From Streptomyces sp. NRRL F-6676 (GTDB lineage Bacteria; Actinomycetota; Actinomycetes; Streptomycetales; Streptomycetaceae): a stretch of 64,000 nucleotides of DNA. Every line of letters starts with the position of its first letter. Position 1 is the first letter of the stretch. A program made the position numbers and the translations under genes. The notes beneath the pieces were generated by a model that made no database searches, was not told where the DNA came from, and worked only from the letters and a program-made list of their open reading frames with translations. Location of the stretch: NCBI RefSeq assembly GCF_000725625.1, contig NZ_JOHS01000011.1, forward strand, positions 1 to 64,000, in the 5' to 3' direction. Positions 1 to 9,041 of the stretch are shown here, piece after piece.

Positions 1-71
1 GGGGCGGGAGGTCGGGGGGAGGCCGGTCAGGGGGGCGGTGACGGGGGCGGGGCGCTGTTTGGTTCCGATGT

Positions 72-108
72 CTTCCGGCACTAAGCAGCGTGTAAAGACT
101 GCCGGAAG
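72..108. repeat. Inverted repeat upstream of the SPFH gene
   Basis: Perfect 9-base arms, CTTCCGGCA (72-80) and TGCCGGAAG (100-108), flank a 19-base AT-richer spacer. It lies about 180 bp upstream of the SPFH start, so it could be an operator or the terminator of a gene to the left of the window. The rest of positions 1-287 shows no gene. Confidence 0.5.
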
Positions 109-287
109 TCGGCAATGCGGCAGGCGTGCACGGTCGGCAGGATAAAGGCGGGGCAACCGCATCGGGCCAACTCGATGCCGGACACCGGCAGGTGACGGCA
201 CCGCGGTCCGCGCATGCCCTCTCCTCTCCCCCCACCCCGTCGAGGACGGACGCCGTGCACGCCGAGCAGTGAAGGACGTTACCGCTG

Positions 288-2369
288 ATGAATGCCATGA
301 TCGTGGGCCTGGGAGCGCTCGTCGTGCTCTTCCTGCTCGCCGTACTCGTGCTCTCCCGGCTGTTCCGCAAGGTGGAGCAGGGCAAGGCGCTCATCGTCTC
401 CAAGATGCGCAAGGTGGACGTGACCTTCACCGGGCAGGTCGTGCTGCCGGTGCTGCACCGGGCCGAGGTGATGGACATCTCGGTGAAGACCATCGAGATC
501 ACCCGGGCCGGCAAGGAGGGGCTGATCTGTCAGGACAACATCCGCGCGGACATCCGGATCTCGTTCTTCGTCAAGGTCAACAAGACCGTCGAGGACGTCG
601 TGAAGGTCGCCCAGGCGGTCGGCACGGCGCGGGCCAGTGACCGTGACACGTTGCAGGAACTGTTCCACGCGAAGTTCTCCGAGGCGCTCAAGACCGTCGG
701 CAAGCAGCTGGACTTCACCGACCTCTACACCAAGCGCGAGGAGCTGCGGTACCGGATCATCGAGGTCATCGGGGTGGACCTCAACGGCTACCACCTCGAG
801 GACGCGGCGATCGACTACCTGGAGCAGACGCCGCTGACCCAGCTCGACCCGGCCAACGTCCTGGACGCACAGGGCATCCGGAAGATCACCGAGCTGACGG
901 CCGTGGAGCACGTGCGCACCAACGAGGCGCAGCGCACGGAGGAGAAGGAGATCACCCGGCAGAACGTGGACGCCCGGGAGGCCGTCCTGGAGCTGGAGCG
1001 GCGCCAGGCCGACGCCGAGATCAAGCAGCGCCGGGAGATCGAGACCGTACGGGCGCGCGAGGAGGCCGAGACGGCGCGCGTGGTGGAGGAGGAGCGGCTG
1101 CGTGCGCAGGGGGCGTTCCTGCGCACGGAGGAGCAGCTCGGGGTGCAGCGGGAGAACCAGGCCCGCGAGGTGGCCGTCGCGGCGAAGAACCGGGAGCGGG
1201 TCCTCGCGATCGAGAGTGAGCGGATCGAGAAGGACCGGCTCCTCGAGGTCATCGCGCGGGAGCGGGAGACCGAGCTGACCCGGATCGCGGCCTCCAAGGA
1301 GGTCGAGGCGGAGAAGCGGGACATCGCCGAGGTGGTGCGCGAGCGGGTCGCCGTGGACCGTACGGTCGCCGAGCAGGAGGAGTCCATCAAGAAGCTCCGC
1401 GCGGTGGAGGAGGCGGAGCGGCAGCGGCAGGCCGTGATCATCGCCGCCGAGGCGGAGGCGCAGGAGAAGCTGGTCAAGGACATCAAGGCGGCGGAGGCGG
1501 CCGAGCAGGCCGCGACGCACCGCGCGGCCGAGGCACTGACCATGGCCGAGGCCCGGTTGCGGAGCGCCGACCTGGAGGCGCAGGCCAAGCTGAAGCTGGC
1601 CCAGGCGCTGCGGGCGGAGAGCGCGGCGGAGGGGCTGGCCGCGGTGGAGGTCCGCGACAAGGAGGCGGACGTCATCGGCAAGGCCGGCCGGGCGGAGGCC
1701 GAGGCGGCCGAGGCGCGGCTGCGGGCGGAGGCCGAGGGCACGCGGGCCAAGGCGCTCGCGGAGGCCGAGGGTGCCCGGGCCAAGGCGCTCGCCGAGGCGG
1801 ACGGCGTCGGCGAGAAGCTGAAGGCCGAGGCGGCCGGGCTGACGGAGAAGGCGGCGGCGATGGCCGCGCTCGACGAGGCGTCCCGCGCGCACGAGGAGTA
1901 CCGGCTGCGGCTGGCGGCCGAGAAGGACATCCGGCTGGCCGGGCTCGAGGTGCAGCGGCAGATCGCCGAGGCGCAGGCGACGGTGCTGGCCACGGGGCTG
2001 GAGAACGCGGACATCGACATCGTCGGGGGCGAGTCGGTCTTCTTCGACCGGCTGATGTCGTCCATCGCGCTCGGCAAGGGCGTGGACGGCTTCGTCGAGC
2101 ACTCGCAGACGGCGCAGGCGCTGGCCAAGCCGTACCTGGACGGCACGTCGAGCCTCGCCGACGACCTCGGCCGGGTGCTCGGCTCGGTCTCCACGGCGGA
2201 CGTGCAGAACCTGACCGTCTCCGCGCTGCTGATGAAGCTCATGCAGACCGGCGACGCGCAGGCCGGACAGGTCCGCAAGCTGCTCGACCGGGCGGGCGAA
2301 CTGGGCCTCGCGGACACGCCGCTGACGTCCCTGAAGGCCGGGGCGCTGAACGGCGGCGCCGGCGCCTGA
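288..2369 (+). CDS. SPFH/flotillin family membrane protein
   Basis: Flotillin-like membrane scaffold of 693 residues. One hydrophobic segment (about residues 4-24) anchors the N-terminus. An SPFH/band 7 domain follows at roughly 30-200, then a very long Ala/Glu/Arg-rich coiled coil at about 210-550 with AEAEGxRAKALAEA-type repeats typical of flotillins. A less charged C-terminal domain carries an IVGGES segment near 580. The start at 288 is preceded by GAAGGA; an in-frame ATG at 297 is the alternative. Flotillins oligomerise on membranes and are linked to membrane fluidity and protein clustering. The large ATPase that follows is probably its functional partner, although a strong hairpin separates them. 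Family assignment is secure; the cellular role is not known from sequence. Confidence 0.92.
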   Translation: MNAMIVGLGALVVLFLLAVLVLSRLFRKVEQGKALIVSKMRKVDVTFTGQVVLPVLHRAEVMDISVKTIEITRAGKEGLICQDNIRADIRISFFVKVNKTVEDVVKVAQAVGTARASDRDTLQELFHAKFSEALKTVGKQLDFTDLYTKREELRYRIIEVIGVDLNGYHLEDAAIDYLEQTPLTQLDPANVLDAQGIRKITELTAVEHVRTNEAQRTEEKEITRQNVDAREAVLELERRQADAEIKQRREIETVRAREEAETARVVEEERLRAQGAFLRTEEQLGVQRENQAREVAVAAKNRERVLAIESERIEKDRLLEVIARERETELTRIAASKEVEAEKRDIAEVVRERVAVDRTVAEQEESIKKLRAVEEAERQRQAVIIAAEAEAQEKLVKDIKAAEAAEQAATHRAAEALTMAEARLRSADLEAQAKLKLAQALRAESAAEGLAAVEVRDKEADVIGKAGRAEAEAAEARLRAEAEGTRAKALAEAEGARAKALAEADGVGEKLKAEAAGLTEKAAAMAALDEASRAHEEYRLRLAAEKDIRLAGLEVQRQIAEAQATVLATGLENADIDIVGGESVFFDRLMSSIALGKGVDGFVEHSQTAQALAKPYLDGTSSLADDLGRVLGSVSTADVQNLTVSALLMKLMQTGDAQAGQVRKLLDRAGELGLADTPLTSLKAGALNGGAGA

Positions 2370-2393
2370 CCGGGGGCCCCGCCCCCTCCCCTC

Positions 2394-2430
2394 TTCCGGA
2401 GCCGCCGCACAGGGGACGGCGGCTCCGGAA
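2394..2430 (+). terminator. Strong hairpin after the SPFH gene
   Basis: Perfect 14-base arms, TTCCGGAGCCGCCG (2394-2407) and CGGCGGCTCCGGAA (2417-2430), enclose a 9-base loop 24 bases after the SPFH stop. There is no T tract, as usual in Streptomyces. It probably lowers read-through into the ATPase gene. Confidence 0.75.
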
Positions 2431-2434
2431 CACA

Positions 2435-2516
2435 CCTTCGCGCCCAGGCACGGACCTTCGCGCCCAGGCACGCACGGACCTTCGCGCCCACGCACGGACC
2501 TTCGCGCCCACGCAGG
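2435..2516. repeat. Four tandem copies of CCTTCGCGCCCA
   Basis: The 12-mer CCTTCGCGCCCA starts at 2435, 2455, 2479 and 2499, joined by short linkers (for example GGCACGGA and CGCACGGA). The array fills the gap between the SPFH hairpin and the ATPase start, so it lies in the promoter or leader of the ATPase gene. Confidence 0.85.
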
Positions 2517-2527
2517 AAAGGACCCCC

Positions 2528-5500
2528 ATGACGACCGGGGTGAACAGCACCACGCACGAACCGTCGGCCCCCGGCGTCCCGGGAGCCGACGCCGCCCCCG
2601 GCGCCTACGAACTCCTCCGCGACCGGCTCACCGGCCAGGCGGCCGAGCTGGCCCGCCGCGCCGAGGCGCTGAACGCGCGGCGCGTCGGGGAGTTCGGGGC
2701 CGCACGGCTCGAACTCACCGGTACCGAACGGCTGCGGAGCGCGGGCGCGTGCGTGGCGCAGGACGCCGTCGCCCTCGGGGAGGTGCTGCTGCTCGGGTAC
2801 GAGACCGGCCCGGCCGGCAGCGCCGACGGGACGGCCGTCGGGGACGTGTTCGCACTGCACGGCCCCGACCTCGCCCGGCTGCCCGAGGACGCCGTACCGG
2901 GGCTGCTCGACGACCCCGCGTTCGTACGGGAGTTCGCGGCCCTGTACCGCTACTACCGCGAGGCGACCCTGCTGCGGCTGCGCCGGGTCGACGGCCGGCT
3001 GCTCGCCGTGTTCCGCACCGGCGAGAAGGCCGACGACATCCGCGTCCTGCGCTGGGCCATCGGCGACGACGGACGCGTCTCCTTCCTCGACGCGCGCGGC
3101 GACCGCGACCACGTCCTGCCGCCCGCCCACGACTTCACCTGGACGCCCACCACCCGCGAGGACCACGTCCTCGGCCGCCACCCGCACGTCTCCGTCGACG
3201 GCGAGGTGTACGTCGCCACCGTCGGCGGCACGCTCACCGTCAAGACGGAGAACGACACCGAGACCGCCGACGGCATCCACGGCGAACCGGTCGCCGAACC
3301 GCTCCAGGCGCTCGCCGACGCGGACATCGCGTACGCGCGCGTCGGCGCGCTGATCCTGCTGCGGGTGCGCCCCTACAAGGAGGACACCGACCGGTACCTG
3401 GTCTTCAACACCCTCACCAGGACCGTCGTCCGTCTCGACGGCATCGGGCGGGCCTGCCGCCGCCTCCCCGACGACCAGGGCATCGTCTTCCCCGGCGGCC
3501 ACTGCCTGGCCACCGGCGTCCACCGCACGTACGAACTCGACACGGAGGGGCTGGAGTTCGAGCGCGAGGTGCGCGCACCCAACGGCGAGGACGTGCTGTA
3601 CGCGTTCCGCGCGCCCGCCGGGGGCCGCACCCTGCTGCTGCCGTACAACACGATCCGCAAGGAGGTCGCGGCCCCGCTGTCCTGCCGCGGCTGGGCACTC
3701 GCCGACGACGGCACGCTCACCCTGCTGCGCGGCGGGGGCGACGAGCCCGCCCGCGTGCACCCCGTCCAGCGCTGGTCGTCCCCGTTCGTCTCCGACACCT
3801 ACGAGGCCGCCCGCCCCGGCGGTACCGGATGGCTCGCCCGGATCGGCAACGCCGACCTCGTGCGCGGCATCGCCGCCTGCCTGTCCGTGGCCCGCGCCGC
3901 CACCGGGACCACGCCCACCGGCGAGGTCTACGCGGAACTGGCCGCCGCCTGCGTCCGCACCGCCGACGCCCACCACTGGCTGGCCGACCCGGAGGCCGGC
4001 GACCTCGCGGAGCCGCTGGCCGGGCTGCGCGCCACCGCCGAGCAGGTGCTCGCCGAGTTCGCCACCGTACGCACGCTCACCCGGCAGGCGGCCGACGCGC
4101 TCGACGAGGCCGACGCCCGCCTCGCCGCCGTCGTCCGCCGGCTGCGCGGCGAGGCACCGCGCGGCGCCGCCGACTGGGCGGCCGGACTGACCGAACTGCG
4201 CCGCGCGCAGGGACATCTGCTGACCCTGCGCGCGATGCGGTACGCGGACACCGCCCGCATCGACGACCTGGCCGTCGGCGCCGAGACCGACCTCGCCGCC
4301 TTCGCCCAGCGCGCCGTCACCCACCTCGCCCGCCCGGACGCCTTCGCCGGCACCCACGCGGACGTCGAACGGATCGCCGCCGACGCGGAGGAGATCGGCA
4401 CCGCCGCCGAGGCCGCGCCGCTCGCCGCCCGCCTGGACGAACTGGCCGAGGGGCTGGGCGCGGTGACCGACGTCGTCGCCGGGCTCGACACCGGCGACGC
4501 CACCGTCCGCACCTCCGTCCTGGAGGCCGTCGCCGGGGCGCTCGGCGGCGTCAACCGGGCCCGCGCCGTCCTCGACGCCCAGCGCCGGGCCCTGCTGGAG
4601 CAGGAGGGCCGGGCCGGGTTCACCGCTGAGTTCGCGCTGCTCGGCCAGGCCGTCACCGGCGCGCTCGCGGTCGCCGACAGCCCCGAGGCGTGCGACGAAC
4701 AGCTCGCCCGGCTGCTGGTCCAGGTGGAGAACCTGGAGTCACGGTTCGCCGAGTCCGACGACTTCCTCGACACGCTCGCCGGCAAGCGCGAGGAGATCCA
4801 CGAGGCGCTCTCCGCCCGCAAGCAGTCCCTCGCCGACGCCCGCGCCCGCCGCGCCGAACGCCTCGCCGACTCCGCCACCCGCGTCCTTCGCACCGTCGCC
4901 CGCCGCGCCGCGAGCCTCGCCGACGCGGACGCCGTCACCACGTACTTCGCCTCCGACCCGATGCCCGCCAAGGTCCGCCGCACCGCCGCGGAGCTGCGCG
5001 AACTGGGCGACGCGGTCCGCGCGGAGGAGCTGGAGGGGCGCCTCGACGCCGCCCGCGAGGAGGCCGCCCGCGCCCTGCGCGACCGCACCGATCTGTACGC
5101 CGACGACGGCCGCACCCTGCGCCTGGGCGCCCACCGCTTCGCCGTCTCCACCCAGCCCCTCGACCTCACCCTCGTCCCGCACGGCGACGGCCTCGCCTTC
5201 GCCGTCACCGGCACCGACTACCGCGCCCCGGTCACCGACCCGGAGTTCGCGGCCACCCGTGCCCACTGGGACCGGCTCCTGCCGTCGGAGTCGCCCCAGG
5301 TCTACCGCGCCGAGCACCTCGCCGCCCGGCTCCTCGACGAACACGGCCCGTCCGCGCTGGCCGCCGCCGACGACCTCGCCGCGCTCGTACGGGAGGCGGC
5401 CGAGGCGGCGTACGACGAGGGGTACGAGCGGGGCGTCCACGACCACGACGCCACGGCGATCCTCGCCGCGCTGCTGCGGCTGCACGAGGGCGCGGGCCCG

Positions 5501-7486
5501 CTGCGCCACGAGCCCGCCGCCCGCGCCGCCGCCCAGCTGTTCTGGGCGCACGGCACGACGGAGGAGCAGCGGCAGGACTGGCGGCGCCGGGCGCAGTCCC
5601 TGGCCCGGGCACGCGAGACGTTCGGAATGGCGCCGGCGATCGCGGACGTGTGCGGGGAGCTGGCGCGGGCGATGGGGGGAAGCGTTGCGGGGGCGGCGTG
5701 GGCCGCTGGGGAGGGAACCGCCGTGGGGGCGGCGGACGCCGTTGAGGAGGGCGCCGCCGCCGCGTACCTCTTCGACGAACTGACCACCGGCCCCGACGGC
5801 TTCGTCCTCGGCGCCGGCACCCGCACCCTCCTCGACAAGTTCCACCGCACGGCCGGCGGCCCGGCGTACGCGGAGGACCTCGCCGCCGTCGAGGACCTGG
5901 CCGCCCGCCACCAGCTGGCCGAGGCATGGCTCACGGCGTACGCCACCGCCACCGGCACGGAACTGGCACCCGGCGACCTCGCCGAGGCGGTCGCCGCCGA
6001 GCTCTGCCCCGGCCTGCCCCGCTACCCGGGCGACGCCCCGCTGACGGAGACCGTGCACGGCCTGCTCGGCGCCCACCCGCGCATCACCGACCGCGCCCTC
6101 ACCGTCCGCGTGGACGAACTCCTCGCCCGCACCCGCGCGTTCCGCGCCCACGACGTCCCCGCCCACCACGAGTACACCGCCCGCCGCGCCGCCCTGGTCG
6201 CCGCCGAGCGGACCCGGCTGCGCCTGGACGACCACCGTCCGCGCGTCCCGTCCGGCTTCGTCCGCAACCGGCTCATCGACGAGGTGTACCTCCCGCTGAT
6301 CGGCGACAGCCTCGCCAAGCAGCTCGGCACCGCGGACGCGGCCCACCGCACCGGGTCCGGCGGACTGCTCCTGCTGGTCTCCCCGCCGGGCTACGGCAAG
6401 ACGACGCTGATGGAGTACGTCGCCGACCGCCTCGGCCTGATGCTGGTGCGGATCAGCGGACCGGCCCTCGGGCACTCCGTGACCTCGCTCGACCCGGCCG
6501 AGGCCCCGAACGCCACCGCCCGCCAGGAGATCGAGAAGATCAACTTCGCGCTGGCGGCGGGCAACAACACGCTCCTGTACCTGGACGACATCCAGCACAC
6601 CTCACCCGAGCTGTTGCAGAAGTTCATCCCGCTCTGCGACGCCACCCGCCGCGTGGACGGCGTACGGGACGGCGTCCCGCACACCTACGACCTGCGCGGG
6701 AAGCGGTTCGCGGTCTGCACGGCCGGCAACCCCTACACCGAGTCCGGCGGCCGCTTCCGGGTCCCCGACATGCTCGCCAACCGCGCCGACGTGTGGAACC
6801 TCGGCGACGTCCTCACCGGCAAGGAGCACGTCTTCGGCCTGAGCTTCGTGGAGAACGCGCTGACGGCCAACCCGTACCTCGCCCCGCTCGCCGGCCGCGA
6901 CCGCGCCGACCTCGACCTGCTGCTCCGCCTCGCCGAGGGCGACCCGACCGCCCGCGTGGACCGGCTCGTCCACCCGTACGAACCGGCCGAGCTGGAACGG
7001 GTCCTCGCCACCCTGCGCCACCTGCTCACCGCCCGCGCGACGGTCCTCGCGGTGAACGCCGCGTACATCGCCTCCGCCGCCCAGACGGACGCCACCCGCA
7101 CGGAACCACCGTTCCAGCTCCAGGGTTCCTACCGGAACATGCGCCGGATCGCCCAGCGGATCCAGCCCGTCATGAACGAGACGGAACTCTCGTCCCTCGT
7201 CGAGGACCACTACCGCGCCGAGGCCCAGACCCTCACCACGGGCACCGAGGCCAACCTGCTGAAACTCGCCGAACTGCGCGGCACGCTCACCCCCGACCGG
7301 GCCGCCCGCTGGACCGCCCTGAAGACGGCCCACGTCCGCGCCCTCGGCGACCTTGAGAACACCCCACTGACGCAGGCGGTGACCGCGCTGACGGTGCTCG
7401 CCGACCGGATCGCCGCCGTCGAGACGGCGATCACCAGGATCACGGCGTCCGACGACGCCCCGAAGCCGACCACCGCCCGACGGTGA
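2528..7486 (+). CDS. Giant AAA ATPase annotated in relatives as DNA repair ATPase
   Basis: A 1652-residue protein. The N-terminal 450 residues are rich in beta strands and look propeller-like. A long helical and coiled-coil middle follows (about 470-1000). The C-terminal third holds an AAA-type ATPase with Walker A SPPGYGKTT (about 1284-1292) and Walker B LLYLDDIQ (about 1347-1354), followed by a conserved segment with CTAGNPYTESGGRFRVPDML. No secretion signal is visible, so it should be cytoplasmic. Relatives are usually named DNA repair ATPase, but the sequence does not prove a repair role. Its pairing with an SPFH protein suggests a membrane-associated ATPase acting on protein complexes. 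The start is supported by AGGAAAGG just upstream. Confidence 0.88.
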   Translation: MTTGVNSTTHEPSAPGVPGADAAPGAYELLRDRLTGQAAELARRAEALNARRVGEFGAARLELTGTERLRSAGACVAQDAVALGEVLLLGYETGPAGSADGTAVGDVFALHGPDLARLPEDAVPGLLDDPAFVREFAALYRYYREATLLRLRRVDGRLLAVFRTGEKADDIRVLRWAIGDDGRVSFLDARGDRDHVLPPAHDFTWTPTTREDHVLGRHPHVSVDGEVYVATVGGTLTVKTENDTETADGIHGEPVAEPLQALADADIAYARVGALILLRVRPYKEDTDRYLVFNTLTRTVVRLDGIGRACRRLPDDQGIVFPGGHCLATGVHRTYELDTEGLEFEREVRAPNGEDVLYAFRAPAGGRTLLLPYNTIRKEVAAPLSCRGWALADDGTLTLLRGGGDEPARVHPVQRWSSPFVSDTYEAARPGGTGWLARIGNADLVRGIAACLSVARAATGTTPTGEVYAELAAACVRTADAHHWLADPEAGDLAEPLAGLRATAEQVLAEFATVRTLTRQAADALDEADARLAAVVRRLRGEAPRGAADWAAGLTELRRAQGHLLTLRAMRYADTARIDDLAVGAETDLAAFAQRAVTHLARPDAFAGTHADVERIAADAEEIGTAAEAAPLAARLDELAEGLGAVTDVVAGLDTGDATVRTSVLEAVAGALGGVNRARAVLDAQRRALLEQEGRAGFTAEFALLGQAVTGALAVADSPEACDEQLARLLVQVENLESRFAESDDFLDTLAGKREEIHEALSARKQSLADARARRAERLADSATRVLRTVARRAASLADADAVTTYFASDPMPAKVRRTAAELRELGDAVRAEELEGRLDAAREEAARALRDRTDLYADDGRTLRLGAHRFAVSTQPLDLTLVPHGDGLAFAVTGTDYRAPVTDPEFAATRAHWDRLLPSESPQVYRAEHLAARLLDEHGPSALAAADDLAALVREAAEAAYDEGYERGVHDHDATAILAALLRLHEGAGPLRHEPAARAAAQLFWAHGTTEEQRQDWRRRAQSLARARETFGMAPAIADVCGELARAMGGSVAGAAWAAGEGTAVGAADAVEEGAAAAYLFDELTTGPDGFVLGAGTRTLLDKFHRTAGGPAYAEDLAAVEDLAARHQLAEAWLTAYATATGTELAPGDLAEAVAAELCPGLPRYPGDAPLTETVHGLLGAHPRITDRALTVRVDELLARTRAFRAHDVPAHHEYTARRAALVAAERTRLRLDDHRPRVPSGFVRNRLIDEVYLPLIGDSLAKQLGTADAAHRTGSGGLLLLVSPPGYGKTTLMEYVADRLGLMLVRISGPALGHSVTSLDPAEAPNATARQEIEKINFALAAGNNTLLYLDDIQHTSPELLQKFIPLCDATRRVDGVRDGVPHTYDLRGKRFAVCTAGNPYTESGGRFRVPDMLANRADVWNLGDVLTGKEHVFGLSFVENALTANPYLAPLAGRDRADLDLLLRLAEGDPTARVDRLVHPYEPAELERVLATLRHLLTARATVLAVNAAYIASAAQTDATRTEPPFQLQGSYRNMRRIAQRIQPVMNETELSSLVEDHYRAEAQTLTTGTEANLLKLAELRGTLTPDRAARWTALKTAHVRALGDLENTPLTQAVTALTVLADRIAAVETAITRITASDDAPKPTTARR

Positions 7487-7547
7487 CCGTCGGGCGCAGG
7501 GTTTCCTCGGCGCGGTGGACCGCGGAACCGTGGGTACTCGCCGCGGC

Positions 7548-8171
7548 ATGAGCAAGCGCGCGCTGTGGCAGGGGCTGGCGGCCGGCACGGCCGGGGTGCT
7601 GGTGATGACACTGGGCGAGAAGGCGGAGCAGCGGCTGACCGGCCGCCCCGACTCCTACGTGCCAGCCCGCACCCTGGAACGCCTGACCGGCATGCGGGAG
7701 AGCCCCGGCCGCCGGTCCCTGCCGGTGAACCTGGCCATGCACGTGGGGCAGGGCGCCCTCCTGGGTGTCCTCAGGTCGGTGATGTCGCACGCCGGACTGC
7801 GCGGCCCCCTGCCCTCGGCGCAGTTCGCCGTCGTCCGGCTCACCGCCGACCAGATCCTGGAGAACGCCACCGGTGTCGGCGCCCCGCCGGAGACCTGGCC
7901 GCGCCGCGAACTCGTCGTCGACCTGCTGCACAAGACGGTGTACGCCTTCGCCACCGGCGCCGTCGCCGACGCTGGCCGCCCGGTCGGGCCCCGGCCCGGG
8001 GCAACGTCACGCCGCCGCCCGCCCCGGCCGACACGCCGACGCGGGCCCCCTCCCCCGAAAACGATGACCACCGCCCGCCGCACCACCCGGCTCGGCTCGG
8101 GGAGGAGCGGGACCCGCAGGCCCCACCCCCGCCCGCACGAACCGTCGGCTCAGGGCCAAACCAAGCAGTAA
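7548..8171 (+). CDS. Hypothetical protein, possible membrane protein
   Basis: I do not recognise a family. The ATG at 7548 gives 207 residues; an in-frame GTG at 7515 would add 11. Residues 1-150 look like a real protein with a hydrophobic N-terminus (LAAGTAGVLVMTLGEKAEQ) and a second weakly hydrophobic stretch (NLAMHVGQGALLGVLRSVM). From about residue 145 (nucleotide 7980) the sequence turns into a Pro/Arg-rich tail unlike the rest. The 3' end overlaps the convergent gene at 8150 by 22 bases. Both points suggest the true C-terminus may lie in another frame, so the body is more reliable than the end. Confidence 0.6.
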   Translation: MSKRALWQGLAAGTAGVLVMTLGEKAEQRLTGRPDSYVPARTLERLTGMRESPGRRSLPVNLAMHVGQGALLGVLRSVMSHAGLRGPLPSAQFAVVRLTADQILENATGVGAPPETWPRRELVVDLLHKTVYAFATGAVADAGRPVGPRPGATSRRRPPRPTRRRGPPPPKTMTTARRTTRLGSGRSGTRRPHPRPHEPSAQGQTKQ

Positions 8172-8676
8172 GGCTGATGCCCCGCCTCATGCAACCGATG
8201 GCTGAAGTCCTGCCACTCGTGCAGCAGTTGGTAGACGTTGAACGCGTCGCGCGGGCCGCCGCGGTCGGGGACCGTGGACCAGATGAAGGCGGCGGCGCCG
8301 ACCGCCTCCTCGCCTATGCCGCGCAGGGGGTCGACGACCGTCATGGGGAGCTTCACGACCGCGTAGTCGGGGTGCAGGACCACCAGTTCGAGCGGCGGGA
8401 CCTTGTGCAGCGGGACGCCCTCGATGCCTGTGAGGACCATCGCCGCCATCGTCTCCGGTTTGATCTTGGTGAACATGCCGCCCATGCCCAGCTCGTCCCC
8501 GCCGAGCTCCTCGGGGCGCATCGAGATCGGGACGCGGGCCGCCGTGGCGCCGTCGGGTGCGCCGAAGTACTTGTACGTCACCCCCACCCGGCCACCATTC
8601 CCGCTTCCTGCGCCGAGTCGATCGCCCAGACGGTCGCCGAGTCGATCCGGCCTGTGGTCAGCCCTACGGTTCGCAT
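8150..8676 (-). CDS. Hypothetical protein, apparent frameshift
   Basis: I do not recognise the function. The C-terminal 143 residues (8584 down to 8150, from VTYKYFGAPDG to QPYCLVWP) are clearly protein-like. In the same frame upstream the sequence becomes an Arg/Asp/Gly-rich repeat with poor GC3. The adjacent frame upstream instead reads MRTVGLTTGRIDSATVWAID, ends in MVAGWG, and stops exactly at the junction. Joining the two frames would need one extra G in the GGGGG run near 8581-8585, giving a protein of about 175 residues starting near 8676 (or an ATG at 8688). In the 31 upstream codons about 84% end in G or C, against about 61% in the current frame. This may be a sequencing indel or a real mutation. 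Confidence 0.6.
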
Positions 8677-8688
8677 GGTCCATGCCAT

Positions 8689-9041
8689 CCATACGCGCCA
8701 GCCGCTCGATCCGCTCAGGTTCCGCCGGTGAAGCATCGAGATCCGGTGCCTGAGATGTCTGGGATGTCTGCGGTGGCTGCGGTGTCGCTCGTGCTTGTCG
8801 TGGTTCTGTCGTCTCCTCCGCGTCGCGCCGGTGCCTTCCCCGCCGGGCACGCCGAGGACCGAGGTCACCGGTCCCCTCGCCCAGTCCGCCACCGCGATGC
8901 ATATCTCCACCCGACTGCTTTTCTAGGACTCGTGGTCCCCGCCGCGCAACCCGATCATCGTGTCAGTGACCTCCCCCGCGGCCGCTCGCCGAAACGTGCG
9001 GCGAAACACCAGTCCGCGGGATCCCCGACGCCTCTGACACC
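8689..9041. other. Intergenic region between 8150 gene and hemL
   Basis: About 350 bases with less codon bias than the neighbours and no convincing gene. It contains a short imperfect repeat, GAGATGTCTGGGATGTCTG, near 8752-8770. The TTTCTAGGAC stretch near 8921-8930 may hold a -10 element for hemL. Otherwise I see nothing. Confidence 0.5.

Noticed and set aside
279..2495. Long antisense open frame opposite the SPFH gene
   Set aside because: Arg/Leu/Gly-rich translation without domains; a shadow of the high-GC coding strand.
815..4357. 1180-codon antisense open frame
   Set aside because: Runs across two genes on the other strand and has no recognisable motif.
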